From Ashinkailepas kermadecensis (Eukaryota > Arthropoda > Thecostraca > Neolepadidae): a stretch of 64,000 nt of DNA. Positions 45,691-55,997 of the stretch are shown here, piece by piece. The notes below the pieces were generated by a model. That model was not told the origin of the DNA. It ran no database searches and saw only the letters and a program-made list of their open reading frames with translations. Where the stretch lies: positions 1-64,000 of the forward strand of contig JAOTOM010002242.1 in assembly GCA_034440615.1 (NCBI GenBank), read 5' to 3'. Numbering within the stretch: the first letter of the stretch is position 1; the number at the start of each line of letters is the position of its first letter. A program made the translations under genes and the position numbers.

Positions 45691-46728
45691 TCTTCTTTTG
45701 CCTTACTCTTTTGTTATCGTATCTAACGCAGAACCTTTTTTGTGTCATATTGTTTTCCCACTCAAAAATGAGCATTTGTGGAGGAAATGAGATAATGGTC
45801 ACATCATCATTATCATGTTCATAAATGTTCCATTGGAGCAAAAAATCCAAGAATTCACAAAACCCCTTAAAGCACAAATTTACCAACTTGCATACGTGAA
45901 GGTGTTCATTTCACCAAGAAATTAATATCATATTCATTCAAATCACATCAGAAAACACCAAAAGAAATGTCCAGGGTTTCTATCCATTTGCCCAAAATGC
46001 ATAGGCCAAAGCACATGCATGCTGGATCTGGTTAGGTTGTTGGCTAGTTTTTTATGGGGGTGGGTGGGGGGGGGGGGGGGGGGGGGCAGGCAGAGATAGA
46101 GGGATTTTCAACGTGCACAGGGTTAAGATCATGCACATCTATATCCTTGCTACAAGCAACAAGGAACATCCCCACAAATAATAAAAGAACAGTTGCTCAG
46201 ATAGTGACGAACATGGTGCAAAAATGGTCAACAATTGAAAAGTAGCGATTTATCCTGGGAATGAATGGTCCAATTGTCTTAGTGATGTTGACAAACATGT
46301 TCCAATTCTTTTTCTGAAATGCAATGTTATGCATACGTTCAACATATAGGCACCTACATATTTTTCATTTACCAATTTGTGCTAGGCAGTTCCTTATGCA
46401 TATATAGGTACCTTGCCTTGTGATCATGACATCCTTTATTGACACCTCAAAGTAGTATCTTTTTTTGGGGGGTGGGGGGTGCGGGTGGAGGGTATACATG
46501 CAGACGAAATAGTTAGGCCCAAATGGATTAGGAAGACCCCATATAATCCCATGTTAAACGTTGAAACTATTGTGGTGATGCCAATATTGGGGGCTTTTTG
46601 TGCCCCCAATGTTTGTCTGAAAAAAATTATACTTTTGGAAATGATTTGTATTTCATATTCAATTGATTCATATTGGGAAGGCTAGGTTGGAAAAATGGTG
46701 ACGTCAACAAAGTAGTGTAATATATTAA

Positions 46729-46730
<2 letters not shown>
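45691..46730. other. Unassigned; long G-run
   Basis: No gene. 46055-46087 is GGGGGTGGGTGG followed by about 23 consecutive G. Another GGGG(T)GGGGGG tract is at 46467. Both could form quadruplexes. Confidence 0.45.
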
Positions 46731-46772
<42 letters not shown>

Positions 46773-46778
46773 AAAAAA

Positions 46779-46862
<84 letters not shown>
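46731..46862. repeat. (TA)n microsatellite
   Basis: About 130 bp of (TA)n with a short A-rich interruption near 46768. Confidence 0.97.
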
Positions 46863-46866
<4 letters not shown>

Positions 46867-47377
46867 TGTGGATATTATATATAGCATTGTGTGTGATTAT
46901 TTGTAAGCAACAATGGCGTATCGTTGAATTTGTCTGCACCAAGGAAGTCTATTTTGTATACTTTAATCGGCAAATTTGAAGTATAACGTGTCTGGTTTTT
47001 TGTAATATTGCTTTGGAATACCATGTTTATGAAGATAACTAAGATCATGGGACCACTTATTTTCTGTGCAAATGCTTACTTTTCAGGTTGTGAGCAAAAT
47101 AATGCAAAAAAGGGGTTTGAGTTAGGTAGCATATCATAAAAAGGAATGTTAAAACATCATAAAAATGCAACATAACCTAACCTAACCTAGCCTAACCTAG
47201 TTTTGGAGAATAAAATGTAAAATATAAATTAGAAAAACGACAAGCAATTTATTTTCTGAAAATTATCAAAATGAAAAAGAAACCTAAGATAGCCTGGCCT
47301 AAGCTAACCTAACCTAAGCTGCTTTTGAAGGAATAAAAAATGAGAAAATTTGTAAAACTTTTTGGTATTTTTGTGCT
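46863..47377 (-). repeat. CCTAA-bearing dispersed repeat, inverted copy
   Basis: 47005-47095 (GAATACCATGTTTATGAAGA, CATGGGACCAC) is the inverse of 48500-48575 (TTCATAAACATGGTATTCTG, GTGGTCCCATC). AACCTAACCTAACCTAGCCT lies at 47171, with more CCTAACC at 47315. The dispersed repeat is therefore present in both orientations around the MITE. Confidence 0.6.
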
Positions 47378-48382
47378 TTAACACGCGCACTTCCGGGGGG
47401 GCAGATATCTGCACCCCCCCTGCGGTTTTTCCTAATTTGCCGCCATACTAATCGGGTTAGCAAGGCCAAACCTCGCATGGCTGCTCATTAGTCTTTTTCG
47501 CATATCCTCAAAAAGTTTCGACCCTGGGTCATCTCAAGTCAGGTCACCAGGTCAGGCGAAGTGACCCAACATCCCTCGGAGTCTAGGTGCCATCACTTCC
47601 ATAATAATTGGGCGATTGATTTCAAACTTATAACACGTCATGATCTCATCAGGGACTATAATATATCTCGTTTTTTTCGTAGCATTGACCTGAGGTCAGG
47701 TCGCGGCCATGGCTTCCCCCATTATAGGCCTATGGTATAATATACAAATGTTTCCTGGTTACATATTTGCTGTCGGAATGACTTCACAACGGTTATGGCG
47801 TGTAGTTGGAAGCTATTCTCAATGTTACCACTGATATGTTTGCTCAGTGACCACACCAAGGTCATCTGAGGTCACCTGAGATCACTAGCACATTTCTGCG
47901 CATTATATCGCACTGCATGGAGCTAGAAGGCTGAAATTACCGTCATTGTGCTTATATCGCCAAGACGTATCGATTAATACATTACATGACCTCCCTAGGC
48001 TATCTCATGACCTTGACCTGAGGTCATAGTTTCGGAGTTGACCTGACCTTAAATCACACAGCGTATTGTCGATAGCACATTCCAGGGGCTGTCGAATAGC
48101 ATTCGCCGTTTGTTTCTATCTGCTACAGGTCCTGAGATATGTGTCAATATCCGAGGGTCCCACCCGATCTGGTCGAATTTGACCTATGATAACCCAGTGA
48201 CTTAAATATTGACCTGAGCGAAAAAATGACCGAAATACTTTCGATAGAGCTTGTCACCAGCTATCCAACGCCGTGTTCCGTTTGTCGCTACCTGTCATAA
48301 TTCTGGAGATCTTAGGGGGGGCAGCCATCTGCCCCCCCGGACCGGCGAAGTTGGCGCGGACCGCCGGACGTGCGAATGTTAA
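47378..48382. mobile_element. TTAA MITE family 2
   Basis: 1005 bp, TTAA at 47378-47381 and 48379-48382. Termini CACGCGCACTTCCGG and (inverted) CATTCGCACGTCCGG. Subterminal palindrome GGGGGGGCAGATATCTGC on the left and GGGGGGGCAGATGGCTGC on the right (inverted), the latter followed by CCTAAGATCTC as in family 1. Fourteen AGGTCA/TGACCT hexamers start at 47541, 47549, 47686, 47693, 47859, 47869, 47987, 48008, 48014, 48021, 48039, 48044, 48180 and 48210. Non-coding. Confidence 0.88.
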
Positions 48383-48600
48383 GGTGGTAACAAGAAAAGT
48401 TTTCCAAGAATTTGCCTCCATAAAGCAACCAAATGGGTTTGGTTTGGTTAGGTTAGATTAGTTTGGGTTTTTAAAGTTGGAAAATTTGTTCGATTAAAAA
48501 ACACAATTTCTTGTCACTTGCACAGTAAATATGTGGTCCCATCGTCTTGGTCACCTTCATAAACATGGTATTCTGAAAAAAACACCATTTGCTGGAAATT
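48383..48600 (+). repeat. TTAGG-bearing dispersed repeat, copy 3
   Basis: TTGCCTCCATAAAGCAACCA, GGTTTGGTTAGGTTAGATTA, then the block inverted relative to 47005-47095. Confidence 0.6.
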
Positions 48601-49155
48601 TACCCTTTCTTCACCTTTTGGTTCTGTTAGGCCTTGATGCTGTTTTTATTACTGAATTGCATTGTTCATGCATTCAAGTAAAAGAAGATAAAAACAAGAG
48701 GAATAATTATTGTCTGTATGTTTTTGACTACCTTTGGGATAATTACCTTCTATTGTAGGAACTAACCATGAATTGTACAATAATGGCTACTTTGTATACT
48801 TTGCATACATGTACCTACTTGGAAAATGGCAACCTATGTGTATTCGTTATCATATAAGACAAATACAAGGTATAGCACAGAGAAACATAAGCTATGGATA
48901 CATCTCAAAATAGACACAGGTACCAGCAAAATGGTACAGAAAAACTAAAATACTACAATTTAACACAAGTACATGATAAATGACAACCCCAAGCAATATT
49001 GTGGTGTTTTTTTTGCAGCTGACAGATAATATTCCATTGTGTGCCATCATGTAGAATCTCTAATCGGTGTGTCCACAGCAGGTCAGTGTCTACCTACAAT
49101 CACACAAAATTGGCAACAACAATGACTGTGCAAACAAGGCAAATTACACAGTTAG
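48601..49155. other. Unassigned AT-rich
   Basis: Nothing recognised. Confidence 0.4.
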
Positions 49156-50310
49156 ATAACTATGTAATGTAACTCTGAGGTAAACCTCAAATCATACAAA
49201 ATAGCTAGAAGTATAGTTAGGTGTGATAGGGCATCTAAAAGACCGGCTGAAATCAAATTAGCTTGAGAATGTTCAGCAGGTAATGCTAAGAGATTCTTTA
49301 GCTTCTACAAATGTATGACTAAAAAGTGTAGTGTGTAGTGTAGTGTAGTAGGAACACTGGAGGTAGTGGTTGATGATTGTGATATTGTGGAATCCCTGAG
49401 CAAGCAATTGTCATCAGTCTTTACTAAAGATAATTCTGGTACAATAGAAACAACTGAAGCTTATGCCATGACAGGTGATAGGCTGGAGGATCTTATAATA
49501 TCTACAGAAGCTGTAGAATAGCAGTTCCAGAATATAAAACCAAATAAAGCTTCTGGACCAGATTATATATATATATGCTAGGATCTTAGTAGAGTGTGCT
49601 AAAGCTTTAGCAGTTCCACCATGGATGATGTACGCCTGGATTTGAAACTCCGCGTCGGCGCCTTTGATCTGCGCGTATCAGCGGCACCAACTTGCCACCT
49701 AGCGGAGGGTAAGTAAAAACACTTAAACCCGGCCAGTTTTAGACCGTGCGCCTATGGGAGTTCCGGGGTACGCATTTCGTATTGGCATTTTTCCAATTGA
49801 TTCAGCCACCCCAGGAGGATTGCATTTGCCTTTCATGATACAGAATTAATCGAGGAACCTTGCCATTTTTTCCTTATTGATTTATTACGTTCCGTTCCGA
49901 AGTTGTTGTGACACGGAGTGAAGGCATCTGTGAGAGGGAGCCCATTTCGCCGAAAGGGTCGACCCACCGATGTTCATTTATTAAAGTGATCGGAGGGGGC
50001 AAAGTACATGAAGGCAATAGGCAGATAAAAATTAATAATGGGGACGGGTGTCACATTCTATGGGCTCCCATGTTAAAAATTGAAATTATTGCGGGTGGGG
50101 GGAAGCAAGCATTGAGGAGGCAGTTTCACCATACAAAATGAGAATGAGCGGTTCTCCTTTCGCTCCCACCCTCCTTGCTCTCTAGATATGTGGCTGATAT
50201 TTTCCAGTGGAGTGGTTTACACAACTGAACGAGAGACTTACAACTGAAAAAAGAGACTGACACAACTGAGCTGAACAGACTTCAGCGTACCCACCAATCA
50301 GCAAAGAGGA

Positions 50311-50943
50311 TTGAGCGGAAGTTCCATGGAGGGTACAAGCCCCCTCCCCCTACACCATACCACTGACAGATTTATGAGTTTGCCAAGGAGGCGTCATTTC
50401 CCCAGAGGGGCGGCTCTTGCTCCGGAACATTTGGACGGGGTACACTCCGATCTCCCAGAGGGGCACAATTTGTTTTTGTCTGAAGAGTGCCTTTCGCCGA
50501 AAAATTCACGGCGTGTGTTCGGACTCCCAGAGGACTGCCGTTCCCAGGCCGAGGAGCGGGTTGCAATGAGAATTTCGATGGAGGGGGTGCACTGGAGCCT
50601 CCAAGAGAGGCGTCCTTCGAGTCATAAGGGGCGCCACTTTCGCTTCCTCCCCCTTAGATCAGCCCTTGCAACATACCCTAGCTGGCAACGCCACTACCTC
50701 TCGCCGATTCGCTACCACTTGCCAGTCGTTCGACTCATGTGTATTGTTTTATATACCTTTGAGGGGGAACCGCCACCTCAATGTTTGCTAAACCCACACC
50801 CGCAACTATTTCAACTTCTAACATGGGACCCAATGGAATGTGTCCCCAATTCATTTTGGTCTGCCCATTGCCTTCATGTACTTTACCACGTCCAATCATT
50901 TCAAGATAAAGATAGAGAGATAAGAGATAAAGATTCAAGATAA
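50311..50943 (+). CDS. Open frame in the core of the fold-back element, unknown
   Basis: 210 codons starting MSGSSMEGTSPLPLHH. Composition is mixed, with no membrane segment, Cys cluster or catalytic motif I recognise. Its last third runs through the inner part of the right inverted repeat and into the minisatellite, so the C-terminus is certainly not ancestral. It may be chance; listed because it is the only sizeable frame in the element core. Confidence 0.15.
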   Translation: MSGSSMEGTSPLPLHHTTDRFMSLPRRRHFPRGAALAPEHLDGVHSDLPEGHNLFLSEECLSPKNSRRVFGLPEDCRSQAEERVAMRISMEGVHWSLQERRPSSHKGRHFRFLPLRSALATYPSWQRHYLSPIRYHLPVVRLMCIVLYTFEGEPPPQCLLNPHPQLFQLLTWDPMECVPNSFWSAHCLHVLYHVQSFQDKDREIRDKDSR

Positions 50944-51592
50944 AGATCATCAAGATAAAGATCATCAAGATAAAGATCATCAAGATAAAGATCATCAAGA
51001 TAAAGATCATCAAGATAAAGATCATCAAGATAAAGATCATCAAGATAAAGATCATCAAGATAAAGATCATCAAGATACATATCATCAAGATAAAGATCAT
51101 CCAGATAAAGATCATCAAGATAAAGACCATCAAGATAAATATCATCAAGATAAAGATCATCAAGATAAAGATCATCAAGATGAAGATCATCAAGATAAAG
51201 TTCATCAAGATAAAGTTCATCAAGATAAAGATCATAAAGATTAAGATCATCAATATAAAGATCATCAAGATAAAGATCATCAAGATAAGGATCATCAAGA
51301 TAAAGATCATCAAGATAAAGATCATCAAGATAAAGATCATCAAGATAAAGATCATCAAGATAAAGATCATCAAGATAAAGATCATCAAGATAAAGATCAT
51401 CAAGATAAAGATCATCAAGATAAAGATCATCAAGATAAAGATCATCAAGATAAAGATCATCAAGATAAAGATCATCAAGATAAAGATCATCAAGATAAAG
51501 ATCATCAAGATAAAGATCAAGATAAAGATCATCAAGATAAAGATGATCAAGATAAAGATCATCAAGATAAAGATCATTAAGATATCAACATA
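50902..51592. repeat. 15-bp minisatellite inside the right arm
   Basis: About 43 copies of ATCATCAAGATAAAG. Single-base variants and one copy loss occur near 51515. Edges pass through imperfect AAAGATAGAGAGATAAG on the left and TTAAGATATCAACATATG on the right. The left arm has only GATGTTCATTTATTAAAGTG at the equivalent place. The long minus-strand ILMIF ORF is an artefact. Confidence 0.95.
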
Positions 51593-51934
51593 TGTGAGCC
51601 GACCCTAGGGCCAGATGGGCTCCCTCTCACAGATGTATTCACTTCGCACCAGGACAACTTCTGAATGGAGCGTAATAAGTCAATAAAGAAAGAACGGTAA
51701 GGTTCCTTGATCAATTTTGTATCATGAATGGCTGATGCAATCCTCCTGGGCTGGCTGAATCAATTGGAAAATATGCCAATACGAAGTGCGTACCCTGAAC
51801 TCCCCTAGGCGCACGGCCTAAAACCGGCCGCCTTTCCGTGCTTTGACTTACCCTCCGCTAGTTGGGCTGATACGCAAACAGCTGTTGGTTTCCAATCCAG
51901 GCGTACATAATCCATGGTTCCCATAGGTATAATT

Positions 51935-51965
51935 TTCAGGCGGTCATGGAATGTGACCGCCTGAA
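51935..51965. repeat. Newly formed hairpin in CR1
   Basis: TTCAGGCGGTCA (51935-51946) and TGACCGCCTGAA (51954-51965). CR1 copy 1 has an uninterrupted CCAGGCGGTCTATGGAATAT here. About 28 bp, including the inverted copy, were therefore added. Confidence 0.85.
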
Positions 51966-52043
51966 TATCAGTCCATAGAATATTCTGAAGTACCTGGAGA
52001 TTGCAGAAATGCAAACATAGTACCAATTTTCAAAAAGGGAAGT

Positions 52044-53040
52044 ATGAAGTGTGTAGGAAACTACAGGCCAGTCAGCTTGACCTCAATGGTTTGCAAGGTA
52101 GTAGAAAATCTGGTTAAACAGAATGGTCAGGTTCATCTTGATAGGGACAATCTTTTAAGGGATACTCAACATGGATTTCGATCCCGAAGGTCTTGTTTAA
52201 CTAACCTATTTGAGTTCATGGAGTATGTTACTAAAGAAGTAGACAATCAAAGCAGGATGGATGTTGTGTACTTGGACTTTAGCAAAGCTTTTGATAAAGT
52301 TACACATGGGAGGCTAATTCATCAACTACAGCAACATGGGATTGTTGGAAAAGTTCTAGGTTGGATTGAAGCATGGTTGAAGGGAAGGAAACAAAGGGTA
52401 GTGTTAAATGGATGTAAATCTGATTGGAAGGGTGTTCTGAGTGGAGTACCACAGGGCTCTGTTCTAGGACCACTTCTCTTTACCATCTTTGTGAATAACA
52501 TTGAAGTAGGGCTGAGGAATAGAGTGTTTAATTTGCTGATGACATCAAGCTGGTAGGTGTCGCAAACAGTAGTGATCACTCTAGTAATATTCAGCTAGGC
52601 TTGGAAGGCCTAAATAAGTGTGCTGATCAATGGCAGATGTCTTTCAACTATGATAAGTGTAAGGTTATGCATCTGGGGTCTGGTGGTGAGACTTTCAGAT
52701 GTACAATGGGAGGGAGGGAACTGGTTGTTATTGAAGGGGAAAGATACTTAGGTGTGTTGGTCTCAAAAGACCTTAAGGCAGAAAAACAATGTATCTGAGC
52801 TAGGAACAGGACACTCAGAATGCTGGGATTTATTAATAGAAGTGCGAGATATAAGAGCAAGTAAGTCATGAAAATACTCTACTGAGCATATGTGCGCCCC
52901 CACTTAGAATATTCTGTACAAGCATGGGGCCCCACCTAGCGAAAATGTAGACATTTTAAAAAGAGTGCAGCGCAAAGCAACTAGACTCATCAGTGGAATA
53001 GGTAACTTAGAATATGGAGAAAGGCTTGGGGCATTAGATA
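52044..53040 (+). pseudogene. CR1 copy 4 reverse transcriptase
   Basis: 52044-52556 is open: NYRPVSLTS, HGFRSRRSC, motif A VYLDFSKAFDKV, motif B SGVPQGSVLGPLLFTIFVNN. A one-base change of frame just before motif C separates it from FADDIKL, which is intact in the next frame (about 52532). Then come QWQMSFNYDKCKVMHLG, YLGVLVSKDL, stops at 52796, 52861 and 52884, and YVRPHLEYSVQAWGP. Compared with copy 1 it is the better-preserved RT, and the only one here with motifs A, B and C. It is still inactive because of the frameshift and stops. Confidence 0.87.
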
Positions 53041-53063
53041 TGTACTCACTCAAGTATAGGAGA

Positions 53064-53870
53064 TTAACACGCGTCCTGGAGGGCCTCTGAAAATTACGCT
53101 CACTGGAAGGGAGGGGCGGATTCCGCCCCCTCCCCCCTAAGATCTCGGCTCCTAATAAATATGGAGGAACAAAATTCGCAGGGTAGATGGGTACTGTAGT
53201 GAACTCTATTGTGTACAACTTTCATGACCTTAGGTCAATATCTTCAAGGTCAAATGAGGTCACATTTGTCAAACTTTTCTTGATTTGCGTGGCTTGGCTT
53301 GTCATTGTTATGGATCGCTGTGATTGTGTTTAAATGCTCTAAAATGGACATCAATGATGTTTTGGACATTACTAATAATGCAATACAGATGCTAGACCAA
53401 ACATTTGACCTCAGGTAACCTATATAGCAGCACTTTATCAGGTCAGTTACCTTTTCCAGTTACCGGAACCGGACAACATTCCAGTTGACCAAGTTTGGTC
53501 CCATTAACCTGTCATGAACTTGACCTGACTTGACCTCGGTGACCTAATATGATCTTGAAACTATATAGCATATCAATATACATCAAACAAGTCGTTAGTG
53601 TTGGCAAGAACACTTCCCTTTTGCAGATATACGGGAAGCGCATCAGCGCCGATTTTTGTGGTTTGGCGCTAAGAAATATTTTGGCTTTAACGGCCCCTAA
53701 CTCGAAAACTTTTCGCCGATTTCCATTTCCTTGCTTTAAACAACGCGCCCGTCATTTCTAAGAAGGTACACAGAAAATCGCGTATGTCGACCTGTAAAAT
53801 CTGCAGTTATGTATGAAAAACCGGAGGGGTGGGCGGATTTCGCCCCCGCCCCCTCCAGTGCGCGTGTGAA
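53064..53870. mobile_element. TTAA MITE family 1, copy D, inside CR1
   Basis: TTAACACGCGTCCTGGAGGG at the left and CAGTGCGCGTGTGAA at the right. CR1 copy 1 reads GGAGATTAAGGGGGGACATG at this site. Here GGAGATTAA precedes the element and TGAAGGAGGGACAT follows it. The target TTAA was duplicated and its right copy mutated to TGAA. An internal deletion of about 150 bp occurs at 53474 relative to copies A-C. Confidence 0.93.
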
Positions 53871-54123
53871 GGAGGGACATCATTGAAATGTACAAAATTG
53901 TTAAGGGAATAGATCAAGTCAATTTGAATGATGCTCTTCGGTTTAGAGTATCACATAGGGGTCATCAATTCAGGATAGACAAGTTGAGGTGTAGGACAGT
54001 TAAGCGACGACAGGTCTTCAGTCAAAGGGTTGTTAATCAGTGGAATAGGCTGTCTGCTGATGTCGTGGGGAGTCCCTTATTGAATGTATTTAAAAGAAGG
54101 GTGGACAAGTTGTTTAGCCCCAC
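53871..54123 (+). pseudogene. CR1 copy 4 ORF2 C-terminus
   Basis: Resumes in CR1 sequence with EMYKIVKGIDQVNLNDALRF-like codons, HRGHQFRIDKLRC and NQWNRLSADVVG, ending at about 54123. Homologous to 30639-30905. Confidence 0.85.
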
Positions 54124-55011
54124 CCTCTGAAAAGTGAATAAAATCAATCCATTTCATTAAAACATTAAAGTTTTACGCTCGATCAAGTTCTTTTGCAATC
54201 ATATTTATCTTACGCTGTTGTTGTGCATCTTCAGATCAATCGCTTCATCAAGCGCGCCGCCTGCTGGGTGTGCGAATTGAGGATGTCTTCGCTGCACCAG
54301 AGGATAGTGTGGTGCCAAGCATAAACAACTTGGTAATACAAGTGGGTGGTATACCACTGATGACAGCTGCTAATGAGCTGGAAGCGCGTGTTGCGCTCAC
54401 ACTCTCTTTCTCATTGTTTCACCTGGGTAGTTCTTCAGAAACTCGACACCCAGAAGGCCTGTTTCAACACAGCACCCTGTCGAATTCCCAAGGAAGTTGC
54501 TATATGGGGTTGTCTAGGGCCGGGAATACGAATCTGAACTTTTTAGGTCCCTAGGTCTCACGGTTTTTACGTCACGATGACGTCATATACTGACTTTTTT
54601 CTGCTCATTGCAAATTTCAATGCGATATAACTCCGAGGTTTATCATTATTTTTTCATTCTGTAAAATGTTTTGTAAAGCAAACGTAGTATGGTATTGCAT
54701 AATATTTTTTTTGAATTTTTACATCCATGCTTTATTATTTTTTACATTATATATTTTATATAATATCATTTTTCGAAAAATGTATAAGTGTCGATTTTCG
54801 AAAAACATCCATATTCTGATTCTCCGTGCAATTCTGTATACGAAACAATCAACGATAGAGTGGGCGCACTCTTGGGACAACGTCATAAAAATCGAAAAAA
54901 AACATACCACCTGATGTGCCTCCATTTGGAGTAGCGTTGTGAAGAGCTGAGCGCGAGTGTGGCTGGTGGATCCAGTGAGGGTGGGGATTGGGCGGGGGTA
55001 TGGGGGAGGAG
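54124..55011. other. Unassigned
   Basis: A 94-codon plus frame at 54270-54554 is not recognised. 54640-54900 is AT-rich. TGACGTCA lies at about 54578. Confidence 0.35.
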
Positions 55012-55342
55012 CATGAGCGTCGCCACCGGGGGGTCAGGGGGGGTCGGACCCCCCACTTTGAAAATTAGGGGGGTCGACCCCCAAAAAAACAACCGGTCAA
55101 CGATACAAACACCGGACATCCGACATCGCTTCCCATCCCCCCCCGGTCACAGCACTTTCCCTTAAAACTACCAGACATTAACACACAACCGGTCAACAAT
55201 ACAATCACCAGACACCGAGCCGACATCGCTTTCCCCCCCCCCCGGTCGAGAAGTCCTGGGCCTGGACTGGCCCCCCTAAACCGTGTGGCTAGATCCGTCC
55301 CTGGGACCGACCCCCCAAATAAAAATCCGTGGCGACGCCCTT
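55012..55342. mobile_element. 331-bp MITE with GCGTCGCCAC termini
   Basis: Termini ATGAGCGTCGCCACCGG (left) and, inverted, AAGGGCGTCGCCACGG. Both sides carry the 9-bp GGGGAGGAG (55003-55011 and 55343-55351), a likely target duplication. A 9-bp duplication fits Mutator-type elements, but I cannot assign the superfamily. The interior has a diverged direct repeat beginning AACCGGTCAACGATACAA (55090, 55189) and C-runs. Confidence 0.65.
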
Positions 55343-55351
55343 GGGGAGGAG

Positions 55352-55997
55352 ACCAGAGTTTCTGTGGGCTGCGTCAGTCGTGTACAATGAGTGGCATCTT
55401 TATGGGAAGAGGGACTGAGGGGGGGTTCAGGGCACTGTACAGTGTAGAATGGTGTCCCTTGCGATATAATAGGATGCCCCACGCGACTGAACGGATAGAA
55501 ATTCCGATTTCCTCTGGATTTTTATATTTAAGACATTCTCCGGGCTTCAAAGGAATGCGTCGGAGAAAGGTTTATTTTCGATTAACGACAGTTTTCACTA
55601 GTTTGAATGTTGAGGTCCGCGAAGTCGCATATGCGGCCACCTGAGTCGCGCTTCTGGGCCGAAAACAGTGGAAGCTCCTCGTGCCCTTCACAAGTTTTGC
55701 TGAAGCGAAACGCTGTGACAGCATTGTCGCTGTCTTCTCGATGTCCGCCTGGGAGACGTAGATGAATTCGATCCCTGTGGGACGAAATTTTCATCAGCTC
55801 CCTTGCAAGTATTTGTCATCCCGATCGCACAATCTTCGATCTTTTCAGCATTTCACATATGCAATATTTTTACGAGTATCTAGAAAACGGGTAAGAAATG
55901 CGCTACTTTCACTCGCCCTTTTCACGGGTGTCATAGCGAACGGACTATTTATTTGTTTATAAAGACCAGTTGTTGATCCTGGGTAACCAGTGAAGGC
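55352..55997. other. Unassigned
   Basis: No gene supported; may include introns or the 3' part of the transposase-like gene. Confidence 0.3.

Larger units (their letters stand above)
49618..51917. mobile_element. Fold-back DNA element with >500-bp inverted repeats
   Basis: Inserted in CR1 copy 4 with the target GTTCC on both sides (49613-49617 and 51917-51921). Left terminus CCATGGATGATGTACGCCTG, right (inverted) CCATGGATTATGTACGCCTG. The arms stay alignable inward for about 330 bp, to TGTGAGAGGGAGCCC (49929 on the left, 51622-51636 inverted on the right). They resume at AAAGTACATGAAGGCAAT (about 50000 left, 50890 right inverted), giving arms of about 520 bp. The right arm is interrupted by the 15-bp minisatellite. 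The centre (50160-50735) is unique. No transposase motif is seen, so mobilisation in trans is assumed. Confidence 0.85.
49156..54123 (+). mobile_element. CR1 copy 4, split by two later insertions
   Basis: Three homologous segments (49156-49617, 51918-53067, 53871-54123) join to one CR1 copy. They cover the end of the endonuclease/linker, all of RT and the C-terminus. The first gap is the fold-back element, the second a TTAA MITE. Both junctions are defined by comparison with copy 1 on the minus strand. The 5' part and 3' UTR are missing. Confidence 0.9.

Noticed and set aside
47171..47330. Interstitial telomere
   Set aside because: CCTAA units are few, irregular and embedded in a dispersed repeat; no long perfect array.
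50735..51577. 280-codon hydrophobic ILMIF ORF resembling a membrane protein
   Set aside because: Product of the 15-bp minisatellite on the minus strand.
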